Both the position numbers and the translations under genes were made by a program. Shown here piece after piece: positions 1-10,600 of a stretch of 12,187 nt of DNA. A model generated the notes under the pieces. The model did not search any database. It was given only the letters and a program-made list of their open reading frames with translations, and was not told where the DNA came from. Position 1 is the first letter of the stretch, and each line of letters starts with the position of its first letter. The stretch comes from Lobulomyces angularis (lineage: Eukaryota; Chytridiomycota; Chytridiomycetes; Lobulomycetales; Lobulomycetaceae): assembly GCA_027604685.1 (NCBI GenBank), contig JADHYX010000544.1:1-12187 (forward strand), in the 5' to 3' direction.

Positions 1-661
1 AGGTTACACGAAGGCGTAAATTTTTCTTTTTTTCTTTTTTATAAATTTAGTGATAGATGCATTTTTAACTTTTTATATCATTACTTTTAAATTTTTTTTT
101 TTTTTTAAGTTAATAAACTAAATTTTATTGGCTTAAAAGTGACATAACACAGAAAGAAATAATACTAATCTATCACAAAATAAACTCACTTTACTTACAA
201 ATAATTACCACTTGATTATCTTGTTTAATACCTCTGACGTTTTCTTAGTAATTTTATTCTACTAAAACCCTAGTTTTACTGTTCAATGATATTGATATTA
301 ATTTTTTTTTATTTAAAATAAGATTCTTTAGTTTTTTTCAACAGTTAAAAAATTACATGTTTAGTACATATTCTTTTTTTTAAACTATTTTACTGAAAAT
401 TTATAAAATTTGCTAAATTTCCATTTTTTTAAATCCAATTGATTGGTTATAATCTTTTAAGATCAATGGTGTTGGTTGAATTTCCCTTTTTTTTTTTGGA
501 TTTTTTGTAAATTAATGTTTTACTGAATAATATAGTATTGAAAAAATGAATAAAAAATTTAACCAATCAAATAATGTATCCATCAAAAATAACCAATATA
601 GAATTTTTTTTTATCGAAATTGAAAACAGAATCATAACAATTTTTTTATCTGGTTCCATAA
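1..661. other. AT-rich intergenic sequence and upstream region of the membrane-protein gene
   Basis: I see no supportable gene here. The stretch is dominated by runs of T and A, and all frames are closed at short intervals. The first 19 bases can be read as a few codons ending in TAA at 17-19, possibly the tail of a gene entering from the left, but this is too short to call. The only structured feature is a set of CCAAT-type motifs, listed separately. Confidence 0.5.
439..600 (+). promoter_or_regulatory. Possible CCAAT-box cluster upstream of the membrane-protein gene
   Basis: The ten bases TTGATTGGTT at 439-448 are the exact reverse complement of AACCAATCAA at 561-570, and a third AACCAAT lies at 591-597. 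The three copies of the CCAAT core lie 65 to 220 bp upstream of the proposed ATG at 662. CCAAT is the established binding core of the fungal Hap2/3/5 (NF-Y) complex. Use of these copies is inference, and short motifs recur by chance in AT-rich DNA. Confidence 0.25.
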
Positions 662-1897
662 ATGAAGTAAGCATCAAATTTACCCTTATTTTTTATTTTT
701 AGTTTAGGATCAACAGGATTAATTGTCAGTCATATTCTGCGCACAATAAATGTAATCTCCTTAGGTCATTTTACGGTAAGTAATCAACTGTTTATATATC
801 GGATTGGTTCATTGAGGAACAGAGGACCATGTGAATGGTATAATAGATATTATTTATTTTATTATATATAAATTATTCTTTAGGAGTTTATTCGCAGTTC
901 AAATTTTTGCTTTCATCTGTATTTTTATGGTTATGGTCAACATTGTATTTCTACCAGTTTTTCAGTCAACTCCAAGAACAATAATCCAATGCAACTTATT
1001 CGAAAGAACTGGAAACATTACTCATTTTTTAATGTTTATTTCGATTACCAGTTTTCTTTTTTTTAAAGTAAAGATTTTTTTTTTTTCCACTTAATTAAAT
1101 TTTAGGTTAAAACAATATTTGCTGTGTTAGAATCGAAACTTCTGAAAAAGAAATTGATTACTTGGTTTTATTTTATTGGCTCACTTATTGCTGCAGGTGC
1201 GTTCGTTGCTATTCTTGTTTTTTTTGAAATTCATCCTCTTCTTGATGCTGAAAATTGGTGAGTATTTTAATTTTTTTTTTTTTTAATTACTTTCATCTTT
1301 AAGTTTCTTTGGAGTACCATCGTATTTAGGTCATTTAGTTGCTTTAGGTAGTATTTTCCAATAAAAATTATTAATTTTTTATCGTAAACCAAAAAAACAT
1401 TTAGCCATCTTTTGTAGTAATGTTTGGTATTTGTGCTGGTTTTATTACCTGCTTAATTTAGCCCAATCTCTTTCATCCAAGAATAAATTTAAACGATTAA
1501 TAAAGATTGCTTTTTATTCAACTGTATTTTCTACCTTGTTAGGTAAGATTTTTAATTTTGGTTGATAAATTTTATTTTAAGAGGTTTTAAGTTTTGAAAT
1601 CCTACCGATTATAATTTTAGATGCGGAAACTTGGAATATGGTACTTCACTGGGAAATGAACTTACATACAGTTCTTGTTCTCAGCAACTTCGCGTAAAAG
1701 GTCTAATTACATATTAAAACTTATCTTTTGTTTTTAGTCATTTTAAAGAAAGATTGATTCAAATTCCATTTTGGAATTATCGTGGTATAAGCACAAGCTG
1801 GTTGCAAGAACAAAAAAGCATTAAAATTTCTAAAGATTGTGAAACATCCATTAGTGGTTATAGCGATTTTACTAGTACCAAACAATCTCAAGTGTAA
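662..1897 (+). CDS. Polytopic membrane protein, Frag1/DRAM/Sfk1-like (8 exons, 296 aa)
   Basis: Exons: 662-666, 703-837, 884-1067, 1106-1257, 1304-1347, 1405-1542, 1621-1693 and 1738-1897. All introns are GT-AG with T-rich ends, the frame is kept at every junction, and the total is 891 nt ending in TAA at 1895-1897. The protein has about six hydrophobic segments: around IFAFICIFMVMVNIVF, GNITHFLMFISITSF, FIGSLIAAGAFVAILVFF, GHLVALAIFCSNVWYLCWF, a weaker IAFYSTVFSTLL, and a late segment around MNLHTVLVLSNF. A charged, Ser/Thr-rich tail follows. A Gly..Pro-Cys-Glu-Trp turn before the first strong helix and a Trp-Glu near the last recall the Frag1/DRAM/Sfk1 superfamily, which includes PGAP2-type GPI-remodelling proteins. 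This is weak recall, so the family call is tentative although the gene structure is sound. The start is uncertain because the first exon is only 5 nt. ATTAAA at 1916-1921 may be a polyadenylation signal. Confidence 0.6.
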
Positions 1898-4088
1898 TAT
1901 GTGCTTCTTCTTTTCATTAAAAATTTTTATTGAAATACAGTTATATAATATTTATTGATATTAAATTTCTCAAATCCATAAAAAAAAAAAATCCTACTTT
2001 GTTAAGTACGTTAACTTTTTCTTGAAGGTTAGCTGATGGTAACTTGGATACTCCAGCATAGAATACATTATTTTTCTAAATCAAATCTTGCTGAATGCTC
2101 TCTTTGCTTGATAGACAATTGCTTTCTAAATATAGTTTCTATCACCGCATTTCTGGCACCAGTGTCCTACTAATACTGGTTCTATAACGAAATATTTTTG
2201 TGAGTTAATGTATACTGATATACAAGGTGCGCTACACCATTCACCTCAAGAAATAGGATACTTGTTCTAGTTGTTAAAAAAATTTGCTATAAATAATTTC
2301 TTTGAAGACAATTTTATTTATTTTTCAAGATCTATTTGCTTTATTTTTTTTAGAGGTAATGTTGCTATCACACAGCAAGTTTAAAAAAGTTTTTTTACTT
2401 TTTTTTTTTTTTTTAAATAGCTTTTTATTTTCTGCTTTAACTTTTTCAATATTTTTATAAAATTTTAAAAACAAAAATTAAAAAAATTATTTATAAAACA
2501 ATCTTTTTATGCTTAAAATAAAAGAATGATTATTAAAAATTTTTGTAAAATATGTTAATTTTTTTTTCTTTTCTTCAAAAAAAAGTTTGAGATAGTAGTA
2601 ATATACTGAGGTTAACATTTAAATGAAATAAATGCATCAATTCCTTAAACATTAAATTATTTAATTTTTGTTTTAATTTTAAGAAATTTACACCAAAAAA
2701 AACGTATAAAAAATATATAAAAATATTCATGTATTGAAAAAAATTATTTAATTGCAAAAATATAAAGCTGAACACACTTCGTATATTTCAAATTAAAAAT
2801 TGAATAATCTTTATTTGATTACTAAACTATAAAGTGAGTGTAAAAATGGAAAAGTTTTCAATAGTTTATAAACATCAAGTTAAGACGTTTAGACTATACC
2901 GCATGATAATTTAACAGAAGTTACTTTGTTTTGATAAGTTTGAAGTCTGCTGCTTTTAATTCGAGAAAGTTTTTCTAAATGTATAATTATCCAGTGCATC
3001 CAAAAATAAATTTCAAAATAATATATAAAAAAATGGAATATTACGAGAATTAAATTATTTGAATGTAAAAAATAAACAAAGTTTTAAAAATAAATCATGT
3101 TGAAACTGTAAAAGAGCAATTAAGCAAAAATGGAAAACTGGTTCTTTCAAAAATGAACCAGATAAGAAAAAACATTTAATAAAAGTTAACTAAAACTGAA
3201 GATGCTTTAATTACTTGAAATTTTTTTATAAAATTTTTTTTTACAATAATTTGAAAATTAACAAATTTTAGTAATCAACCACCGAAATCCAAAACTGAAT
3301 AAGGGTAAGTCATAAACCTCTGAAAAACTGAATAACAACATCTGAGTCATTCTAAAAATTAAGTTTATTTATCTTTTTGTATATGGTAAGGATTCTTGAA
3401 CAAAATTGTTTTTTTTTTTTTTTAAGAAAATAAAATGTGAAAAATTTAAAATTTAAGAATGATCTAAATTGAAAGTGTACAAAACCTCCAATTAAATTAT
3501 ATTAAAAAATAAAAAAAAATTGATATCGAATGTTGTAATCAAAGAGTTTTGAATAAAATGTCTATACAAAAGATAGTTTTACCAAAAACAAAAGTTACAT
3601 TTTGCGTCAAATAATACATTTTCTTTTTAGATACACAACTACTTTTATTGAAATCCTTTTTAATATTTGAATCTAATCTATAATAAAATAAAATTTATTT
3701 GCAATTCAAAGTTACTTTGGTTTTTTTTTTTTTTATTTATTTTTTTTGAGGTGCTATTTCACATATTTAGTGCATACATCTTCTCTCTAATTTGGTAGTT
3801 TTTATTCAAAAGAAGATTAGCATTGGGCCCAAAATTTAAGCTTAAATGTATTATCGTAATAATTTAGGAAAGTTACACTTGTTCATATGAATGTTAGATT
3901 TAAATTCAACCTCCTGAAAAAATACAGTTTTTAACAAATTATGTCAATGAAAAATAGATAAAAAAAAAAGATGTTTAATTCAATGAAAAATTTTTATAGT
4001 TAGTTCAGTTAACAGAAGTAAATAATTTTTATAAATAATCTAAGTTAATAAAAAAGAATAAATAAAAAAATTTCAAAATTTTTAAATA
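1898..4088. other. Long AT-rich intergenic region between facing 3' ends
   Basis: About 2.2 kb between the stop codon of the plus-strand gene and the stop codon of the large minus-strand gene. Apart from the patch at 1994-2245, it is poly-A/poly-T rich with frames closed every few codons. A small hairpin can be drawn at 3138-3161 (CTGGTTC, 10-nt loop, GAACCAG). I see no convincing exon, RNA gene or mobile element. The open frame at 2575-2775 on the minus strand is low-complexity Phe/Leu/Asn/Lys coding, as expected by chance in this composition. Confidence 0.5.
1994..2245 (-). pseudogene. Possible decayed coding remnant with a cysteine-pair (zinc-ribbon-like) stretch
   Basis: One minus-strand frame reads 39 open codons (2245-2129), a TAG, 14 codons, a TGA at 2081-2083, 28 codons, then a TAG at 1994-1996. 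The first block has two cysteine pairs, Cys-x3-Cys and Cys-x2-Cys, 21 residues apart (SAPC and HWCQKCGDRN contexts). That spacing suits a zinc-binding knuckle pair. The later blocks have mixed, protein-like composition (KAIVYQAKRAFSKI; MYSMLEYPSYHQL). A second minus-strand frame is open from about 2280 to 2190, so a frameshift between the two is possible. Base composition here is richer than in the flanks. I do not recognise a family. The stops could instead fall in introns of a real gene, but no clean splice sites explain them. Confidence 0.3.
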
Positions 4089-4648
4089 TTAAAGTATTGT
4101 ACTTAATAATTCCACTGATTCTATACTAGGTGCCTCTGACAGTATATTCATGACATCTGGAAACGTTACAGTTGACGATTGAAAAACAACTTTATATGTA
4201 GAGACACCTTCTAACGTCCACGTTGCTTCAATATTGAGATTGCTGTTTAATACCAGCATAGTATATTGCTGTATAGTGTAGTTGCCAAAATAGGGTTTGG
4301 TGTCTTCCCCAGAAATGTAAGTTACTTTTAGCGTAATAGTCATCGTACAAGACTTCTCTTTACAAACATCAACTGATGAAACAAATGGATTGTTTTTAAT
4401 AAATTCAATTATTCCTACACTGGAATGTCTAGGAATTATAAATATCCAAACAAAGACATCTAATGGGTTAATAGTTGTTAATTCACTTAATTCCTTTATT
4501 ATGCTTTGTTCCAAATTATGCTTATCTTGATATTTGGAGGTATCTTTAAAGGTAACTTTGAAATTATAATCTATGACACACTTATTTTGGTTGCAGTAAA
4601 ATGACTCGTTTGTACACTTGTTGGTTTCTGAACATTCAATGATCACAG
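4089..4648 (-). other. C-terminal domain: short cysteine stalk plus two similar alpha/beta halves (exon 27)
   Basis: The last exon encodes residues 1504-1689 with no intron. It begins with a reduced four-cysteine segment (Cys 1509, 1515, 1522 and 1527). Two comparable halves follow, about 1530-1599 and 1606-1685. Each reads as a beta strand (NFKVTFKD; ITLKVTYIS), a longer segment of probable helix or strand (NLEQSIIKELSEL; TIQQYTMLVLNSNLNIEA), a beta hairpin (VFVWIFIIPRHSSV; YKVVFQSSTV), a helix (GIIEFIKNNP; PDVMNILSEAP) and a closing strand (VSSVDV; IESVEL). The order is compatible with a ferredoxin-like or SEA-like fold, but that is inference and I do not recognise the family. Two cysteines (1599 and 1604) lie at the hinge. 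The protein ends in STIL without an anchor signal. Confidence 0.55.
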
Positions 4649-7600
4649 CTTGAATAAAAAAAAGTATTAGTTTAAAAAATGAATTAGGATAATTACGATC
4701 TGGTAAGCATGTAGCATTATATTCACCTCCAAAAGTAGAAAATCCCCCTTTTTGACACCCGCCTAAACAGTTTTTAGTTTTGGTAACTATATTTCCTTTT
4801 AGACAGTGATAAAGGGTATCTGGCGACTCAATGTTTTTAAAAGAGTGGTCTCTCTCAATTAACTGTGAACCGCAATAATCAATGTTGGCAACGCAGTATG
4901 CTAAAAATTTAAATAAACTGAATATTACAAAAAAATTTTAAAAATTGTAAACCATCACAAACAGCATTTTCATTTTTAATGGGGGGTTTGCATCCACCAG
5001 AACATTTTTGTTCAATTTCTCCTACTGTATTTCCTTGACCACATTTGTATACAGCTTCTTCATAAAATCCAAATAAACCACCATAGAACCCTCTGTATTT
5101 TAAAGTTTTTCCACAGTAGAGTTTATTTTCAATACAAGTTGCTAACAAAAAAAAATTAAAAAAATCTTTTTATTTTAAAAAAAAAATACATTCGCAATAA
5201 CCGTTGTAAAGTGTTTGCGGAGATTTTGGACCAACTTTGCATTTTCCACTACATTCCTCAATTAAATTAAAAGTTATATTTTTATCATCCCGGTCAGTGA
5301 AGTAATACAGTGCGTTGGAAATCACTGAAGTACTATAGGATGAGTCTAACGCAATTAGTTCAGAACCACAAAAGTAATCTGCTATATTGGATACAGTTGC
5401 TAAGAGAATTGATGAATTATTTAATAGTTAGATATAGCCCTTACATTCGCAATTTCCATGGGAGCAACCTTTTTCACATGTTTTTAGTAAAGTAAATCCA
5501 GACCCATCACTATTGCAAACATTCACAATATTAGTACCATCAGCTTCTTTTCCGCAGTATAGTTTCTCTGGACTACAAGTTGTTTCTTTTAAAATTTTAT
5601 TTGGAAATTTTAAAAATTAAAATTAATAAATTTCAAAAGTCTATACCTGACACGCAATCAACTTGATTATTAACTCTGCCACAAATTTCGCATTGTTTTT
5701 TAAACGTAAAGGTAAGATCTGAGGCACAAGTGTATACAGAATTAGTAACTAAATTTAACCCTGGGTTGTTGTAGTTGATCAAGCCACCACATATGTCCTC
5801 ACCCGGAGTACATATTTCTAAAATTTTCAAATTTCAATTTTTTCCTTTTTAATTGTTTTTACCACCACATCTATCATTCGGAAAGCCATTGATACATGAC
5901 TTTGAACATTTTTTTAACATAGTAAATCCTAAACCATCTTTGTTACATTTATTTAAAGTATTTTCTCCATCTCTTGAACAGAATTCACGGTTTGGTTCAC
6001 AAGCTATTTTAATTACTAAAATTAAAAAAAGGTTTTTCTTTTGTTTTATACTTTGAGAGCAAATTCCACCATTTAGGCATGATGACCCAGGAATTAAGTT
6101 ACAATCCTGATTGAAATTGTAAGTGTTGTTTGTTTCACAAGTGTAGACGGCTTCAGGAATTAAATTTAATTCTGGCTTATAATAATTCCCGAGTCTACCA
6201 CATAATTTTTCTCCTGGAGTGCAAACATCTAAAAAAAAAATATTTTTATCAATTTAACTTGTTTTTTTTCTAATTCACTACTTACTTTTGCAAGTGGCAT
6301 CAGGTGAGCCATTATAGCATCCAAATTCACATTTTTTTGAAACAGTGAATCCTAAGCCATCTTCATTACATTTGTTAATAAAATTTTTTCCATCAAGAGA
6401 ACAAGATTCTCTACCAGGATTACAAACTTTATTCAAGAAAAAAAGATAAATAATACATTAATATAGATTTTCTGAATACTTTGTGAGCATTTTCCGCCAT
6501 TTAGGCAAGATGATCCAGGAATTAAGTTACAATCCTGATTAAAATTGAAAGTATTGTTTGCTCCACAAGTGTAGGAAGCTTCAGAAATTAAGTTCAATTC
6601 TGGGTTATAATAATTGCCAAGTCTACCACATAATTTTTCTCCTGGAATGCAAACATCTAGAGATTTAAATATTTTTATTTGTTTGATTTTTGTTTTTTCT
6701 AATTCATTAACTACCTATGCAAGTGGCATCAGGTGCACTACTAAGGCATCCATATTCACATTTTTTTGAAACAGTGAATCCTAAACCATCTTCATTACAT
6801 TTATTAATAACATTCTTTCCATCGAGAGAACAAAATTCTCTACCAGGATTACAAACTTTTTTCAAAAAAAAAAAGATAAATAATAAATTAATATAGATTT
6901 TCTGAAATACTTTGTGAGCATTTTCCGCCATTTAAACATGATGATCCAGGAATTAAGTTGCAATCCTTCTTGAAAGTGTAAGAACTATTTTCTCCACAAG
7001 TATAAACAGCTTCAGAAACCAGGTTCAATGCCGGATTATAATGATTTCCAAGACGGCCGCATAAATCCTCACCTGGATTGCATACCTCTAAAAAAATTTT
7101 ATAAATTCTTTATCTATTGACAACTTTTTTTTTTTTACGGCGACAAATATCATTTGGAGAATGATTATAACATCCATAATCACATTTTTTAACCATACTA
7201 AATCCATAACCGTCTGCGTTACATCTATTTAGAATATCTGTCCCATCCCTTGCACAAAACTCCTTATTTGGTTCACAAACTTTTTAAAATAAAAATAAAA
7301 AAAATTGGTTAGTTTACAGCAAACTAAAACTCAAATACTTTGCTTGCAAGTTCCACCATTGAAACAAAGTGAACCGGGCATCAGGCCACAGTCTTTGTCA
7401 AAAATGTACTTGCTATCTGGTGCACACGTGTAAACGGCTTCGGATATCAATTTTAATTCTGGAAAGTAAAAATTGCCAAGTCTACCACATAATTTTTCAC
7501 CTGGGACACAAGTATCTAATTTTTTTTTTTTTTTTGTTGATTTTTTGTCTTAGTCACGTTGTTAATATTTTACCTGCACACTTGTCAGTAATGCATTTAT

Positions 7601-10600
7601 ATGCACATTTTTTTACAAATGTAGATGTCAACCCATCAGCGCTACACTTATGCAATGTTTCATCTTTTCCACAAAATTCTGAGTTAGGTTCACAAACTTG
7701 ATGATGATTTAGTAAAAAGGGTATAACTTTTTATTTTTTTACTTGGGCGACATCTGCCATAATCTCCACTAGATTGACAGTATGTATTGAATTTGGTACA
7801 GTCCGTTTTTAATTGGTACGAATTTGAATCAGCAGAACATGTATATAGACTATCCTCCATCAATCCGCTGGCACCTCTCATATTTCCGAATCTACCACAA
7901 TAATCTTTACCAGGGATACAATATGCTTTAATTTTAAAAAAAAAATTATAATTTTCATAAAAATTGTGTATTAATATTACGTGGTTGGCATTCCCCCCAA
8001 CGACAACCACTGTTTGAACATTTTTGAGCAAAGCTATATGCATATCCATCGCTGGTACATTGGTAAACATCTTTTCCCCATCCATCGTTACCGCAATATC
8101 TGGCATTTGGGACACATTTCTCTTTAAAAAAAAAAAATCTATTTAAAATCTGACAATATTTTCTTTACTTCGACATTCTTTGTTAAAATAGTCGCACTTA
8201 TCAGGACATCTTTCTTTTAAAACAAAGGAATTTCGGTCATTACTGCAAATATATAAATTTTCATCATTTTTTCCAGCGTCTTGACCACACTTAATGTCAC
8301 CACCTGTGCATTTTTCTGAAAATAATAAATTTGTGATTACACTACAAAAAAAAAAAAAAACTTACTTTGACATGAACCATTATTGCACAGACTATTGGGA
8401 CAGTTTTGAATTCTTGAAAATGAATACCCATCTGAATTACACCTCCAAAGATTCCCATCATTAGCCACTGCACCAGTTTTTGAGTCTATAAACAAAAAAT
8501 TCCCGCATTCAACCTTGCCAGGTTTGCATACTAAATTATAAACAGTTAAAATTTATTAGCACAAGGAAAAAAATTTACGTAATGAATGAGGCGGGTTAGT
8601 TATTGTGGAATCCAAATTACAAACATCACTAAAAATTACATTACTGTAACAACCCTTATTACAAATTTGTTTCAAAACCCATTTCTTTTGAAAACAAGTG
8701 TAAAGGTTGTCATCATTAAAGTTTAATTTTTTTCCACAGAGTGAAAATCCCTCCCAGCAATCTGTAGAAAAAAAATTTTTTAGACGATTACTTTTATTTT
8801 TTTAAAGGTTCCAATTTATTGTTACGTGGTTGCGGTTCTATGACTCCACCGTCTGGTCCATTGGGTCCTTCTGGTTCTGACATATCTTTCCATATACACT
8901 TACTGAATAAGGTAAATTTTGGAAGCCTCAGTATGGTATGGTCACTATCAAAGGTTCTTACGATGCTAAATAAAAAAACTTAAGTTTTACAGTATTTCCT
9001 TATACTGCTTACATATCAGGTTTATATACAACTTCAAAAGTTAAATCGCAGCTACCTCCAAATAATTTAATAATTAAAGGAAACTCGAAAACATTTTTTA
9101 ATCCTACTCCAACTTCGTTTGCTTTGCTACCAAATTGAATATTAAAAGCTAACATAGGGGTAACCTCCAACTTAGGTGTCACTTCAGCGGTGAGGGCAAT
9201 TTTAGAACCATGATAATTTGCTTTCATTTCTCCACCTGAATAGCAGTAAGTAGATGTGAGGAAGTGTTTCTAAAATAAAGAATTACCCTTTGCTTCAGTG
9301 CCAAATCTGGAATCCCATCTGAAGAAAAGCGGTGTCAATTCAGAATCAAAACCTGTGGATAGTTTTAGCTTTCCTATTTAATATTTTTTATAAATTCACA
9401 TAAATTAAAAATAAATCTCTCATTACTCTACCTTTTAAGGCAATTGCAATTACAACTTCCATTTTAAAAAAAAAACCTAATTCAAGAACCTGTGGAATAT
9501 ATATAGTAGGTCCAAGTGTCATTGTAAAAAAGTTCTTTAGGAAAATAACATTAAATTTAAAAATAGTAAATAAAGTATTTACCTTTTTATCACTTTTCCA
9601 TTCAATTAAATCGGAAGTTAACAAAAAATCAATATCAACATTATCCCTTCCAGATCCATTAATTTCTACAACTGCATATCCTAAGAATCAATAAAAATTT
9701 GATTAAAAAAAAAAAAAAAAGTTTGAGGAAAAAGTGAATAAAAAAAGTAAAAAAAAAAGTTTGAAAGGTAGAAAAAGAGGTCTGGACTGTAAAAAAAAAA
9801 TAGTCTGAACGGTAAAGAAATTAAATACTAACCACCAATTGATCCATATGCTTCCCATCTAAAGCTATAATCGATTGCCAAATTTTTTATAAGAATGTTA
9901 CATTCTTTACATCCTGGAACATCTTTAGTTTCAACAAGTCGTATGTTATTCAAATTTGTATGAACTCCTAAATTACCACCTATTCTTTTTTGCAGTGTGG
10001 AGTTGTTTGATTGTTGTCCTTCTTTAGAGGAAAATTTAAAGTCTGCTTTTTCAATGACATCATCAAAATTTATAAGCTTTGCTTCTGCTACCAAAACATT
10101 GTTCGAAATGCCTATAAAATAAAATAATTTTAACAATGAGTATCGAACTTTTTGGTTGTATTACTTTTAATTCCTAAAATTTTTCTAACTGGTAAAGTCA
10201 TCTCATTTTTATTTTTTATGCAACTGGTATATCTTTGTGATATAAGAACAATGACAGGAAGTTCACCCCAAACCTCAGGAAACTTTACTGCAACCTCAGG
10301 ATCAAAGGTCAAAGAAAGATTGTCATCGCTTGAGCATTCAACATTGGTTAAACCGACTAAATTGTCCAACCAAACAGCTTGGACATTTTGAGCAGTAAAG
10401 TAGGTAACTTCACCAAAGAAATTCTCTTCATCGAACTTGACTATTATTTTTGACCTAGGAGAAGCAGGATTATCTAGTTTCACCGGCAAACCAAAAAGCA
10501 CATCATTAGTATCATCTAGCGCTGGAGGTGGAAGACTTAATGAACGAAAATTACGCGCTGCAGTAGTGTAAAAAGTATTTAAAAAGTTAAGAAAGAAAAG

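Noticed and set aside
2575..2775. 66-codon minus-strand open frame
   Set aside because: Almost entirely Phe, Leu, Asn, Lys and Ile from A/T runs, with no splice context or protein-like pattern; expected by chance.
3138..3161. Hairpin CTGGTTC / GAACCAG with 10-nt loop, next to a 33-codon open stretch
   Set aside because: A single 7-bp stem with no poly-T context or RNA family match. The adjoining frame is Lys/Asn-rich and ends quickly.
4909..5148. Reading the minus-strand frames at 4909-5148, 5633-5830, 6707-6931, 7690-8115, 9009-9227, 9388-9624 and 9828-10136 as separate small cysteine-rich genes
   Set aside because: Each runs from an internal or out-of-frame ATG through one exon into an intron. 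All fit in phase as exons of one gene, and none has its own signal peptide.
5310..5495. Plus-strand 61-codon frame, with similar ones at 5853-6056, 7369-7701 and 10152-10391
   Set aside because: These are shadows on the strand opposite the exons of the large minus-strand gene; they cross its introns and have no pattern of their own.
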